Below are positions 27,716-36,377 of a DNA stretch of 64,000 nt, piece after piece; positions within the stretch are counted from its first letter, which is position 1, and each line of letters begins with the position of its first letter. The position numbers and the translations under genes are program-made. This DNA comes from JALOLG01 sp963776935 (lineage in GTDB: Bacteria > Actinomycetota > Acidimicrobiia > Acidimicrobiales > Ilumatobacteraceae). The notes below the pieces were generated by a model, which saw only the letters and a list, made by a program, of their open reading frames with translations, ran no database searches and had not been told where the DNA came from. The stretch is taken from assembly GCA_963776935.1 (NCBI GenBank), contig CAVZOP010000001.1, positions 186,001 through 250,000 on the forward strand, read 5' to 3'.

Positions 27716-29335
27716 TCATGCCGTCGCGGCCGGAGCGTGCAGGAGGCCGTACACGAGGCTCTCCTCGAGCGCCCGCCATGAGGCCTCGATGATGTTCGGG
27801 CTGACGCCGATCGTCGTCCAGTCGCGCTCTCCGTCGGTCGCCGACAGGAGGACACGCGTCACGGCTCCGGTGGCGCCGCTGCCGTCGAGAATTCGCACCT
27901 TGTAGTCGGTCAGGTGCACACGCTCGAGGTGTGGGTAGGCGCGCTGCACCGCTCGGCGCAGCGCCGTGTCGATGGCGTTCACGGGACCATTGCCCTCGGC
28001 GGTGTAGACGTGGCGTTGATCACCGACCCACACCTTCACCGTCGCCTCGGTGTTGAAATCACCCGTCGGCAACTCGTCGGTGATCACGCGCATGCTCTCG
28101 ACCCGGAAGAACTCGTGGTCCCATCCGGACGCCCGGCGCATGAGCAGCTCCAGCGAAGCGTCGGCCGCCTCGAAGTGGTAGCCCTCGTGCTCGAGCCGCT
28201 TGAGGTCGTCGATCACCTGGTTGACCGCCGGACCGTCCATCGTGAGGCCCAACTCGTCGGCCTTCATCTGGATCGTCGCCCGCCCCGCCATCTCGCTGAC
28301 CACGAACCGCGTGCCGTTCCCGACGAGTGTCGGATCGACGTGCTCGTAGGCGTCCTTGGCGCGGGCGATGGCGCTGACGTGCAATCCGGCCTTGTGGGCG
28401 AACGCCGACGACCCGACGTACGGTGCCTGCGGGTCGACGGCGCGGTTGAGCGTCTCGGCGATGTGATGGCTCACGACGGTGAGCCGCTCGAGCCGGCCCT
28501 CGGGGAGGCACTGGTGCCCGAGCTTGAGCTGCAGGTTGGGGATGATGGTCGTGAGGTTGGCGTTCCCCGTGCGCTCACCCAGGCCGTTCAACGTCCCTTG
28601 CACGTGCCGAGCGCCGGCGCGGACCGCGGCCATCGAGTTGGCGACGGCGCAGCCGGTGTCGTCGTGGCAGTGGATGCCGATCATCACGTCGCTCCCGACG
28701 TGGCGGTACACGTCGGCGACGATGGCTTCGATCTCGTTCGGCAGCGACCCGCCGTTGGTGTCGCACAGCACGACGTGCGTCGCGCCTTTGACGACCGCCG
28801 CCTCGAGCGCCCGCAGCGAGAACTCCGGCGAGCTCTTGTATCCGTCGAAGAAGTGCTCCATGTCGACGAGCACGCGCCGGCCGTTGGCGGTGAGGAACTC
28901 CACCGAGTCGGCGATCATCGCCTCGCCCTCGTCGAGCGACGTCTTGAGCGCCTCGGTCACGTGGTACTCGGAGCTCTTGGCCACGATGCACACCGCCTCG
29001 GTGCCGGCCTCGATCAGGTTGCGCAGCGTCGGGTCGTCGTCGACCTTGCCCTTGGGCCGCCGGGTCGATCCGAACGCCACCAGCGTGCTCGTGCTCAGTG
29101 CCAACTCGTCGCGGGCGCGGGCGAAGAACTCGATGTCCTTCGGATTGGCGCCGGGCCACCCACCCTCGATGTACCGCACTCCCAGCAGGTCGAGTTGCTC
29201 GGCGATCCGCAGCTTGTCGTCGACGCTGGCCGAAACGCCTTCGACCTGAAGTCCGTCGCGCAGTGTCGTGTCGAAGATCTCTACCGCATCCATTTGGTCG
29301 CTCACCTGGTCCCTTGCAACATCGTAAGTCGTCAT
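27716..29335 (-). CDS. cimA: (R)-citramalate synthase
   Basis: 539 residues. VEIFDTTLRDGLQVEGVSAS, RYIEGGWPGANPKDIEFF, VGSDVMIGIHCHDDTGCAVA and AVRAGARHVQGTLNGLGER are the DRE-TIM metallolyase blocks. GGWPGANPKD is specific to the CimA/LeuA2 branch. The C-terminal LeuA dimer/regulatory domain (FRVESMRVITDE... to LLHAPAATA) is present. It condenses pyruvate and acetyl-CoA to citramalate, the threonine-independent path to 2-oxobutyrate and isoleucine. A 180-bp leader holds an Ile-codon peptide and a terminator. ATG 29335 used; 29293 (MDAVEIF) is possible. Confidence 0.92.
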   Translation of the reverse strand: MTTYDVARDQVSDQMDAVEIFDTTLRDGLQVEGVSASVDDKLRIAEQLDLLGVRYIEGGWPGANPKDIEFFARARDELALSTSTLVAFGSTRRPKGKVDDDPTLRNLIEAGTEAVCIVAKSSEYHVTEALKTSLDEGEAMIADSVEFLTANGRRVLVDMEHFFDGYKSSPEFSLRALEAAVVKGATHVVLCDTNGGSLPNEIEAIVADVYRHVGSDVMIGIHCHDDTGCAVANSMAAVRAGARHVQGTLNGLGERTGNANLTTIIPNLQLKLGHQCLPEGRLERLTVVSHHIAETLNRAVDPQAPYVGSSAFAHKAGLHVSAIARAKDAYEHVDPTLVGNGTRFVVSEMAGRATIQMKADELGLTMDGPAVNQVIDDLKRLEHEGYHFEAADASLELLMRRASGWDHEFFRVESMRVITDELPTGDFNTEATVKVWVGDQRHVYTAEGNGPVNAIDTALRRAVQRAYPHLERVHLTDYKVRILDGSGATGAVTRVLLSATDGERDWTTIGVSPNIIEASWRALEESLVYGLLHAPAATA

Positions 29336-29403
29336 CGCCTGTGTTGGTCGTTGCGGTGTTCGGTCGTTGCCAGCCAGTCGTTGCCGGCTGGCGCCTGGCC
29401 GGA

Positions 29404-29433
29404 GAAATGAAGAAGCCGCCCCAGAGGGCGGCT
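29404..29433 (-). terminator. Intrinsic terminator of the cimA attenuator
   Basis: On the minus strand AGCCGCCC-TCTG-GGGCGGCT (29433 to 29414), an 8-bp perfect stem with a 4-nt loop, followed by TCTTCATTTC. It lies between the leader peptide and cimA, so readthrough decides cimA expression. Confidence 0.75.
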
Positions 29434-29460
29434 CGGGCGCGCACGCGGAGGCCACGTGCG
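29434..29460 (-). promoter_or_regulatory. Leader hairpin preceding the cimA terminator
   Basis: Directly after the leader stop codon the minus strand reads GCGCACG, an 8-nt spacer, then CGTGCGC: a 7-bp stem next to the terminator. Position fits the pause or antiterminator element of a ribosome-mediated attenuator. The alternative pairing itself has not been modelled. Confidence 0.45.
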
Positions 29461-29514
29461 CTACGGAATGATGATGAATGCGGCGAGATCGGTGCGGCTG
29501 CTCATCGAGGGCAC
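29461..29514 (-). CDS. Isoleucine-rich leader peptide of cimA attenuator
   Basis: 17 codons from GTG 29514: MPSMSSRTDLAAFIIIP, stop at 29461-29463. A perfect AGGAGG (29521-29526) sits 6 nt before the GTG, a strong ribosome site for such a small frame. Three successive Ile codons (ATC ATC ATT) come just before the stop and are followed at once by two GC-rich hairpins, the second a terminator. In the known mechanism, scarcity of charged tRNA-Ile would stall the ribosome on III and prevent termination. The downstream gene starts the isoleucine branch, which fits. An alternative start is ATG 29505. Confidence 0.72.
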   Translation of the reverse strand: MPSMSSRTDLAAFIIIP

Positions 29515-29639
29515 ATTCAACCTCCTGGCCGACGCCCCGTCAACGTGGCCGGCCTCATTCGACGGTCGACGCGCCCGCCACGAGCGTCGCGAGCTGTGGG
29601 CAGACCTGTGCACTAACGGTGGATGAACCAATATTTCTT

Positions 29640-30240
29640 GTGAGTAAACAGAAAGTTCGGGGGATAACCCTGGGGATTCAAAAGTACCCCTTGACCTGGG
29701 GTTTCACGTTCGCGAAGGTAAGCGACGTACCGGACAGCGCATGCCGACCGGGGCTGAGACACCGAGTCTGCCGAACGAAGCCGCAAGGTGGAGGGAAGCG
29801 GAAAACCGGGCTCGGTCCACGAGGTGAAAGCGGGTTCGGGCGGGGCGATACGCCACACGGCTACGCCAGACCGGGTGCACGGCTTGCCGGGCACAACGGA
29901 GGGGTGGTCAGGAGCGGAAGCGTCGGAGGTCACCCCAACTGATCTCCGGGGCGGAAGCTCCCACGACGCCGAGACCGAGGGCACCGGTTTACCGGGGTCA
30001 GCGTGAACGGCGTAGTGATTTCGGAAACGGACCGGGCAACCGGGGACCGGATCGAAAAGCGGCATCGCCCGCCGAGCCTTCGGGCACGACGGGCGATGTG
30101 TAGGTCGAGCGAGAGGCTAACGCCAGCAGGTCGACCAGTGGTGGATCGTCCCAACCTTCGGGCAGCCCCGGGTGGGTGATGCCGGCGCAAGCCGGTGTCG
30201 TCACCCGGGGCGCTCACCGTTTTCGGGCCATTCTGATGGT
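29640..30240 (+). ncRNA. Candidate large structured RNA (tetraloop-rich intergenic stretch)
   Basis: About 600 bp without a recognisable gene but with many short stems capped by stable tetraloops in plus-strand sense. GGGGC-GGAA-GCTCC lies at 29948-29961, TTCG-GAAA-CGGA at 30020-30031 and CCGG-GCAA-CCGG at 30032-30043. A 9-bp stem CATCGCCCG/CGGGCGATG (30063-30098) encloses GCC-TTCG-GGC. A 9-bp stem at 30166-30174/30202-30210 encloses GCCGGC-GCAA-GCCGGT (30181-30196). Also GGGGTG/CACCCC at 29901-29936. Composition differs from the neighbours, with an A/T-richer start. No RNase P, tmRNA or group I/II intron signature was recognised. Strand and ends are inferred. Confidence 0.4.
30166..30210 (+). 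terminator. Strong two-stage hairpin, possible 3' end of the structured RNA
   Basis: CCCCGGGTG pairs with CACCCGGGG (9 bp) and, inside, GCCGGC-GCAA-GCCGGT (6 bp plus GNRA loop). It is followed by CGCTCACCGTTTTC rather than a clean U-tract, so termination is possible but not certain. Confidence 0.4.
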
Positions 30241-30310
30241 CGGGACTAGCCTCCCCGTGTCGATTGCGGGCTGCTCGCCCGCGCCGCTTCGGCCGCTGTG
30301 ATCGGGCGGC

Positions 30311-30316
30311 TACCCT
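30311..30316 (+). promoter_or_regulatory. -10 box of agmatinase-family gene (leaderless)
   Basis: TACCCT ends 7 nt before ATG 30324. Confidence 0.5.
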
Positions 30317-30323
30317 CCCTCCC

Positions 30324-31349
30324 ATGGGGTCTGGGCACGATCACGGAGAACCGCGGCGCGAGCTCAGCGCCGGGATGCAGGAGCAGCTCTCGCTCGGCCG
30401 GGTCTTCGGCGGGCTCGGCACGTTCGCCCAGCGGCCGTTCCTCACCGACCCCGAACAGCTCGACGAGTGGCAGCCCGACGTCGCCATCGTCGGCGCACCG
30501 TTCGACAACGCCACCACCAACCGCCCCGGCGCCCGGTTCGGCCCGCGAGCGATCCGTGCCCTGGCGTACGAGCCGGGCACCTACCACCTCGACCTCGGCA
30601 TCGAGATCTTCGAGTGGATCGAGGTGGTCGACTACGGCGATGCCTACTGCCCGCACGGTCAGACCGAGGCGAGCCACGCCAACATCCGTGCCCGCGTCCA
30701 TGAGGTCGCGTCCCGTGGCATCGTGCCCGTGATCCTCGGCGGCGACCACTCGATCACCTGGCCGGCCGCGACCGCGGTGGCCGACGTCTACGGCTACGGC
30801 AACATCGGCATCGTCCACTTCGACGCCCACGCCGACACCGCCGACATCATCGACGGCAACCTCGCCAGCCACGGCACTCCGATGAGGCGCCTCATCGAAT
30901 CGGGGGCCGTTCCAGGCGATCGGTTCGTGCAGGTCGGGCTGCGCGGCTACTGGCCACCGGCCGACACGTTCGCGTGGATGCAAGAGCAACAGATGCGCTG
31001 GCACACGATGCAGGAGATCTGGGAGCGCGGGTTCAAAGCGGTGATGGCCGACGCCATCGCCGAAGCCCTCGCCCGCACCGACCTGCTCTACATCTCGCTC
31101 GACATCGACTCCCTCGACCCCGCCCACGCACCGGGCACCGGCACCCCCGAACCAGGCGGATTGACCACCATCGACCTGCTGCGCATGGTCCGTGAGCTGT
31201 GCATCCAGCACCACGTCGTGGCCGTCGACGTCGTCGAAGTCTCCCCGCCCTACGACGTCAGCGATCTCACGGTCAACGCCGCCCACCGCATGGTCCTCGA
31301 GGCCATCGGCGGCATGGCCGAGCGCAAGCGCCAGGCGGGTGGTCAGTAG
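30324..31349 (+). CDS. Agmatinase/ureohydrolase-family enzyme
   Basis: 341 residues. Binuclear Mn2+ site motifs: GGDHSITWP (His), HFDAHADTAD (Asp/His cluster) and SLDIDSLDPAHAPGTGTPEP (Asp pair). GAPFDNATTNRPGARFGPRA is typical of agmatinase/guanidinobutyrase. It hydrolyses a guanidino compound to urea and an amine; agmatine, guanidinobutyrate and guanidinopropionate are all possible. The ATG at 30324 is fixed by TACCCT 7 nt upstream. The 3' end overlaps the convergent aldehyde dehydrogenase by 7 bp. Confidence 0.85.
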   Translation: MGSGHDHGEPRRELSAGMQEQLSLGRVFGGLGTFAQRPFLTDPEQLDEWQPDVAIVGAPFDNATTNRPGARFGPRAIRALAYEPGTYHLDLGIEIFEWIEVVDYGDAYCPHGQTEASHANIRARVHEVASRGIVPVILGGDHSITWPAATAVADVYGYGNIGIVHFDAHADTADIIDGNLASHGTPMRRLIESGAVPGDRFVQVGLRGYWPPADTFAWMQEQQMRWHTMQEIWERGFKAVMADAIAEALARTDLLYISLDIDSLDPAHAPGTGTPEPGGLTTIDLLRMVRELCIQHHVVAVDVVEVSPPYDVSDLTVNAAHRMVLEAIGGMAERKRQAGGQ

Positions 31350-32842
31350 TAGCGCTCGACGCGGCCGAGGTTGGCGAAGATGGTCTTGATCTGGGTGTAG
31401 GCGTCGATCGTCTGGAGGCCGTTCTCGCGCCCGAGGCCCGAGTGCTTCGAGCCGCCGAAGGGGATGCTCGGCGGGGTCACGTTGTAGTCGTTGATCCACA
31501 CGATGCCCGCCTCGATCGCGTGGGCGACGCGGTGGGCACGCGCGAAGTCCTGTGTGAACACCGCCCCCGAGAGGCCGTAGTCGGTGTCGTTGGCGCGCTC
31601 GACGACCTCCGTCTCGGTGTCGAACGGCAGGACCGCCATCACCGGCCCGAAGATCTCGTCGCGCACGAAGCTCATGTCGTCGGTGCAATCGGCGAACACC
31701 GCCGGTGTCACGTAGTAGCCGTCGGTCAGGGCCGGATCGGACGGCCGCTCGCCGCCGACCACGTGCACGGCGGCCGACGCTCTGGCGGCCGCGATGTACG
31801 ACTCGACCTTGTCGCGGTGCTCGGCGCTGATCAGTGGGCCGACCATCACGTCGGGGTCGAACGGGTCGCCGACCTTCATCGCCTCGACACGCGGCCCGAG
31901 CCGGGACACGAAGTCGTCGTAGATGCCGCGTTGCACGAAGACCCGGGTGCCGTTCGAGCACACCTCGCCGGCGGAGAAGAAGTTGGCGAGCAGCGCCGAC
32001 GACACCGCCGACTCGAGGTCGGCGTCGTCGAACACGATCAGCGGCGACTTGCCCCCGAGCTCGAGCGTCACGTACTTGAGCGTCGATGCCGCGTCGGCCA
32101 TCACGATCTTGCCCGTCGCCGCCTCGCCGGTGAGCGAGACCTTGGCGATGCGGCGATGGCGGGTGAGCAGCTGACCGACCCTGGCGTCGCCCTGCACCAC
32201 GTTGAACACCCCGTCGGGGACGCCGGCCTCGGTGTAGATCTCGGCCAGGCGCAGCGCCGACAGCGGCGTGACCTCGGCCGGTTTGAACACCATCGCGTTG
32301 CCGCACGCCAAGGCCGGGGCCGACTTCCACATCGCGATCTGGATCGGATAGTTCCACGCGCCGATGCCGGCGCACACCCCGAGCGGCTCGCGCCGCACCT
32401 GGGCGAACCCGTGGGGCGGCAGGTCGAAGTAGTCGCCGTGGATCGCCTGCACCAGCCCGGCGTAGTACTCGATCACCTCGGCCCCGGTGACGATGTCGAC
32501 CGTCGACGTCTCCGAGATCGGCTTGCCGGTGTCGAGTGTCTCGAGCCGCGCCAACTCGTCGTTGCGGTCGAACAACAGCGCCGCCGCACGCTGGAGGACC
32601 CGGGCCCGCTCCTTGGCCGGCGTGGCCGCCCAGATGCGTTGCCCGGTGCGGGCCGACTCGACCGCGGCGTCGACGTCGGCGGGCGACGCGTGTTGGACGT
32701 CGGCGATCGGCTTGCCGGTGGCCGGGTTGACGGTGCGGAACGTCTCGTCCGAGGTGGCGTCGACGCGGCGGCCGCCGATGTAGAGCTGCTGGACGGGCAA
32801 CGTCGTCGTCGAATCGACCGTTTCGACTCTGTCGTCAGGCAT
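31343..32842 (-). CDS. betB: Betaine-aldehyde dehydrogenase-like aldehyde dehydrogenase
   Basis: 499 residues, full ALDH length. GVCAGIGAWNYPIQIAMWKS, CGNAMVFKPAEVTPLSALRL, VTLELGGKSPLIVFDDADLE (general-base Glu) and FFSAGEVCSNGTRVFVQ (nucleophile Cys), with the C-terminal SIPFGGSKHSGLGRENG. The GAWNYPIQIAMWKSAPALA and EVCSNGTRVFV blocks are closest to BetB (betaine aldehyde to glycine betaine with NAD+). 4-Aminobutyraldehyde is an alternative substrate, plausible next to an agmatinase-family gene. Divergent from the nucleoside hydrolase. Confidence 0.82.
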   Translation of the reverse strand: MPDDRVETVDSTTTLPVQQLYIGGRRVDATSDETFRTVNPATGKPIADVQHASPADVDAAVESARTGQRIWAATPAKERARVLQRAAALLFDRNDELARLETLDTGKPISETSTVDIVTGAEVIEYYAGLVQAIHGDYFDLPPHGFAQVRREPLGVCAGIGAWNYPIQIAMWKSAPALACGNAMVFKPAEVTPLSALRLAEIYTEAGVPDGVFNVVQGDARVGQLLTRHRRIAKVSLTGEAATGKIVMADAASTLKYVTLELGGKSPLIVFDDADLESAVSSALLANFFSAGEVCSNGTRVFVQRGIYDDFVSRLGPRVEAMKVGDPFDPDVMVGPLISAEHRDKVESYIAAARASAAVHVVGGERPSDPALTDGYYVTPAVFADCTDDMSFVRDEIFGPVMAVLPFDTETEVVERANDTDYGLSGAVFTQDFARAHRVAHAIEAGIVWINDYNVTPPSIPFGGSKHSGLGRENGLQTIDAYTQIKTIFANLGRVERYY

Positions 32843-32873
32843 GTCGCCGGGCACGTCACCCACGGGCCGAGCG

Positions 32874-32879
32874 TACGCT
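32874..32879 (+). promoter_or_regulatory. -10 box of nucleoside hydrolase gene (leaderless)
   Basis: TACGCT ends 6 nt before GTG 32886. Confidence 0.5.
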
Positions 32880-32885
32880 GCGGCG

Positions 32886-33815
32886 GTGCCACGCCCATTC
32901 TTCGTCGACACCGATACCGCCAGCGACGACGCCGTCGCGCTGGTGATGGCGCTCCGCCACGACGACGTCGAGGTCGTCGGCATCGGCGTCGTCGCCGGCA
33001 ACGTGCCCCTCCCCCAAGCGGTCCAGAACGCGCTGTACACGGTCGAGTTGTGCGGGTCGACGGCTCCCGTGTACATCGGCGAGGCGGCCCCGCTGGAGCT
33101 GGCGCTCGAGACCGCCCAGCACGTCCACGGACGCGACGGCATGGGGGACATCGGGCTCGACCTGACCGGCCGGGCGGCGTCCGAGGTCGATGCCGTGGAC
33201 GCCCTGCTGAAGGCGTCCCACGAGCACGCCGGGACGCTCACGCTCGTCACGCTCGGTCCGCTCACCAACGTCGCGCGGGCGCTGCAGCGCGACCCGTCAC
33301 TGCCCGAGCGGATCGCCCGTTGTGTGGTGATGGGCGCCGTCGCCGATCACGTCGGCAACACCAACCCGGTCGCCGAGTTCAACATGTGGGTCGACCCGCA
33401 CGCCGTCGAGGTGGTGTTGCGGTCCGGGCTGGCGGTCGAGCTCGTCGGGTGGGACATCTCGCGGCACTTCGCCGTGCTGGATCCGACCGACGCGTCCGCG
33501 ATCCGCGCGATCGGCACGCCCCTGGCCGAGTTCTGCATCGACATCCAGGCGGTCGTGAACACGTTCGCGCTGCACGAGACCAAGCTCGCCGGCTTCGACC
33601 TCCCCGACCCGATCGCGATGGCGTACGCGATCGACCCATCGATCGCGACCGAGACCCGTCGGCTCCATTGCGAGGTCGAGACCGCGGGCGCCGTCACACG
33701 CGGGATGGTGGTGATGGACCTGCTGGGACTCACCGGTCGCGAGCCGAACGCGCTCGTCGTGATGGCCGCCGATCGCGACCGGTTCCTCGCGATGTTGCGA
33801 GACTCGGTGAGCTGA
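32886..33815 (+). CDS. Inosine/uridine-preferring nucleoside hydrolase
   Basis: 309 residues. The N-terminal DTDTASDDAVALVMAL carries the DxDxxxDD calcium-binding Asp cluster (first residues 9-15). TLVTLGPLTNVARALQRDP and EFNMWVDPHAVEVVL (ribose and metal contacts) are conserved. It hydrolyses the N-glycosidic bond of nucleosides for salvage; base preference cannot be assigned. GTG 32886 is chosen because TACGCT ends 6 nt upstream. Confidence 0.88.
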   Translation: MPRPFFVDTDTASDDAVALVMALRHDDVEVVGIGVVAGNVPLPQAVQNALYTVELCGSTAPVYIGEAAPLELALETAQHVHGRDGMGDIGLDLTGRAASEVDAVDALLKASHEHAGTLTLVTLGPLTNVARALQRDPSLPERIARCVVMGAVADHVGNTNPVAEFNMWVDPHAVEVVLRSGLAVELVGWDISRHFAVLDPTDASAIRAIGTPLAEFCIDIQAVVNTFALHETKLAGFDLPDPIAMAYAIDPSIATETRRLHCEVETAGAVTRGMVVMDLLGLTGREPNALVVMAADRDRFLAMLRDSVS

Positions 33816-33829
33816 GCAGTCCGCGGGAC

Positions 33830-34748
33830 TCAGACCGCGAGCTCGCACCAGTCCTTGTAGCGGTCCTCCTGGCCACGCACGGCCCGCCCGTACACCTCGG
33901 CGATGGCCTTCGTCTTCGGGACCGGGGCACGGAAGGACACGGTCGTCGACGGAGTTGACCGAGCTGACCTCGGCGGCGGTGCCGCACACGAACGCCTCAT
34001 CGGCGATGTAGAGGTCGCTGCGGGCGATGTTGTCGATCCGAACGTCGAATCCGAGATCGCGGCCGATCGTCATCACCGAGTTCTGGGTGATGCCCTCGAG
34101 GGCGCCGGCCGACAGTGGCGGAGTGATGAGGATGTCGTTGCGGGAGATGAACAGGTTCTCGCCAGAGCACTCGGCGACGAGCCCGTTGGGCGCGAGCATG
34201 ATCGCCTCGTCGTAGCCGGCCTTCAGGGCCTCGACCTTGGCGAGCGACGAGTTGACGTAGTTGCCGGTGGTCTTGGAGGCCGGTGGCATGGTGTTGTGGT
34301 CGTGGCGGGTCCACGACGAGATCTTCATGCGCACACCCTTGGTGACGGCGTCGTCGCCGAGGTAGGCGCCCCACGGCCAGCAGGCGATCGCCACGTCGAC
34401 ACTGCACGGAAGCGTGTTGAGCCCCATCTCGCCGTAGCCGAAGTAGGCGATCGGTCGCACGTAGCAGGCGGGAAGACCGGTCGACGCCACCGTCGCCTTG
34501 GTCGCCTCGATCAACTCGTCGACCGTGTACGGCAAGTCCATCCCGAGGATCTTGGCCGAGTTGGCGAGACGCACGATGTGGTCGGTCAGGCGGAACACCG
34601 CCGGGCCCTCGGCGGTCTCGTAGGCGCGGATGCCCTCGAACACGCCCATGCCGTAGTGGAGGGTGTGGGTGAGCACGTGGATCTGGGCCTTGTCCCAGTC
34701 GACGAGCTCGCCGTTCATCCAGATCTTCGGGGTAGGGGTGATGGGCAT
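33830..34748 (-). pseudogene. ilvE: Branched-chain amino acid aminotransferase, one frame change near 3' end
   Basis: From ATG 34748: TPKIWMNGELVDWDKAQIHV, THTLHYGMGVFEGIRAYET, ASKTTGNYVNSSLAKVEALK (PLP lysine), GYDEAIMLAPNGLVAECSGE, VCGTAAEVSSVNSVDD. After a frame change near 33,948 it ends FRAPVPKTKAIAEVYGRAV... to stop at 33830. Fold-type IV aminotransferase interconverting branched-chain 2-oxoacids and Val/Leu/Ile with glutamate. It starts 5 bp after leuB, so they form one operon. Only the last 40 residues are affected. Confidence 0.88.
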
Positions 34749-34752
34749 GGCG

Positions 34753-35763
34753 TCATTCTCTCACTCGGGCGGCGATTTCGTCACCGACCGAGGTGGTGCT
34801 CCCGCTAACGGGATCGGAGCACGCCTTGCGGATCCTCCCGGCGCGCGTCGTCCTCGCCGAGGAAATCGAGCATCAACGCGGCGCTGAGGATCGCCGCCGT
34901 CGGATTGGCGGTCCCGGTGCCCACGATGTCGGGCGCCGATCCGTGCACCGGCTCGAACATCGATGGTCCGGTGCGCGCCGGGTTGAGGTTGGCGCTGCTC
35001 GCCAGCCCGATGCCGCCCGACACGGCGCCGCCGAGATCGGTGAGGATGTCGCCGAACAAGTTGTCGGTGACGATCACGTCGTAGCGGTGCGGGTCCTGGA
35101 CGAAGTAGATGCACGCCGCATCGACATGGTTGTACGCGGTCGCGATGTCGGGGAACTCGGACGCGACGTCGTCGAACGTGCGCTGCCACAGATCGCCGGC
35201 GAACGTGAGCACGTTGGTCTTGTGCACGAGCGTGACGTGCTTGCGCTCGCGCGAGGCCGCCAACTCGAACGCGTACCGCACGCAACGTTCGACGCCCATC
35301 CGGGTGTTGACCGAGCCCTGGGTGGCGACCTCGTGCGGCGGTGCCCTTGCGCAACGTGCCACCCTCACCGACGTACGGACCTTCGGTGTTCTCGCGGATG
35401 ACCACGAACGTCGTGCGGTCGATCGTGCCCGGGGGCGGTACCGACGAACGGCCGCTGGTTGATGTACAGGTCGAGCTCGAAGCGCATCTTGAGCAGCAGG
35501 CCGCGCTCGATCACGCCCGGCGGGACGTCGGGCGTGCCGACCGCGCCGAGCAGGATCGCATCGAACCCGCGGAGCTCGTCGAGCGTCGCGTCCGAGAGGA
35601 TCTCGCCGTCGCGCAGGTAACGCGCGCCGCCGAGATCGAACTCGGTCGTCGCGATGTCGACGCCGGCGGCGCGAACCACCTTGACCGCCTCGGCGGTGAC
35701 CTCCGGCCCGATGCCGTCTCCGCCGATCACCGCGATCCGGTGCGGATCATTGCCTTCGTTCAT
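34753..35763 (-). pseudogene. leuB: 3-isopropylmalate dehydrogenase, three frame changes
   Basis: From ATG 35763: PHRIAVIGGDGIGPEVTAEA, FDAILLGAVGTPDVPPGVIE, MRFELDLYINQRPF. The frame changes near 35,440 (VIRENTEGPYVGEGG), near 35,345 (HVTLVHKTNVLTFAGDLWQR, VDAACIYFVQDPHRYDVIVT, DNLFGDILTDLGGAVSGGIG, EPVHGSAPDIVGTG) and near 34,830 (KACSDPVSGSTTSVGDEIAA) to the stop. 1011 nt in all, the normal length. Oxidises and decarboxylates 3-isopropylmalate with NAD+ (leucine synthesis). TAGAGT (35772-35777) is 8 nt before the ATG. Upstream of ilvE. Confidence 0.88.
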
Positions 35764-35771
35764 GGCGGCCG

Positions 35772-35777
35772 ACTCTA
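35772..35777 (-). promoter_or_regulatory. -10 box of leuB-ilvE operon (leaderless)
   Basis: TAGAGT on the minus strand, 8 nt before ATG 35763. Confidence 0.5.
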
Positions 35778-35830
35778 GGCCGCCGCCCTGAAACCGCAGT
35801 ATGTGAGCGAAATGGTCGACTCCCGGCCGG

Positions 35831-35836
35831 TAGGAT
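35831..35836 (+). promoter_or_regulatory. -10 box of greA (leaderless)
   Basis: TAGGAT ends 9 nt before ATG 35846. Confidence 0.5.
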
Positions 35837-35845
35837 GTCGGCCCC

Positions 35846-36299
35846 ATGGCAGCCAACCAACTGTCCCGCTCGGCGTACGAACGCCTCACCGCCGAGTTCG
35901 ACGATCTCACCACCCGCGGGCGGATCGAGGTCGCCGAGAAGATCGAGCGCGCCCGCGAGATGGGCGACCTGTCGGAGAACGGCGACTACCACGCCGCCAA
36001 GGACGAGCAGGGACACATGGAGGGCCGGATCCGCCAGCTCGAGCACCTCCTCGAGAACTCCGAGATCATCGAAGGCGGCGCCGACGGGGTCGTTGCAGCC
36101 GGCACCATCGTCACCCTCGTGTACGAGGGCGACGACGACGATGCCGCCGAGCGCTACCTCGTCGGCCACATCGAGGAGCAGATCGGCGGCCTCGACGTGA
36201 TCAGCCCGACCGCTCCGCTCGGTGCCGCGCTCGTCGGGCAGAAGCCGGGCAATGGGTTCGTACCAGGCACCGAACGGTGAGCTGCGGGTCGCGTCCTGA
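35846..36299 (+). pseudogene. greA: Transcription elongation factor GreA, frame change at 3' end
   Basis: LSRSAYERLTAEFDDLTTRG, RIEVAEKIERAREMGDLSEN, GDYHAAKDEQGHMEGRIRQL form the N-terminal coiled coil with the acidic tip (D, E residues in GDLSENGDYH). The FKBP-like C-terminal domain follows: IVTLVYEGDDDDAAERYLVG, SPTAPLGAALVGQKPG. Near 36,255 the frame changes to SYQAPNGELRVAS and stops at 36299, restoring the normal 150-residue length. It rescues backtracked RNA polymerase by transcript cleavage. Confidence 0.87.
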
Positions 36300-36377
36300 A
36301 GGTCGAGCGGGCCTGAGCGGCATCGTCGCCGGCCGAGGCGATCGCCGGCCCCGTCGCTCCCGCCGGGGTGCGACATC

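Noticed and set aside
29760..29860. RNase P RNA, tmRNA or cobalamin riboswitch
   Set aside because: The conserved cores expected for each (GAGGAAAGUCCGG, tRNA-like end with tag frame, B12 box) were not found.
29613..30065. Minus-strand Pro-rich open frame of 150 codons over the tetraloop region
   Set aside because: Unusual codon use and no resemblance to any family. The many hairpins in the same bases explain the composition better, although a foreign gene cannot be excluded.
31199..33958. Plus-strand open frame of 919 codons
   Set aside because: Covers the antisense of the aldehyde dehydrogenase and an off-frame reading of the nucleoside hydrolase; no domain found.
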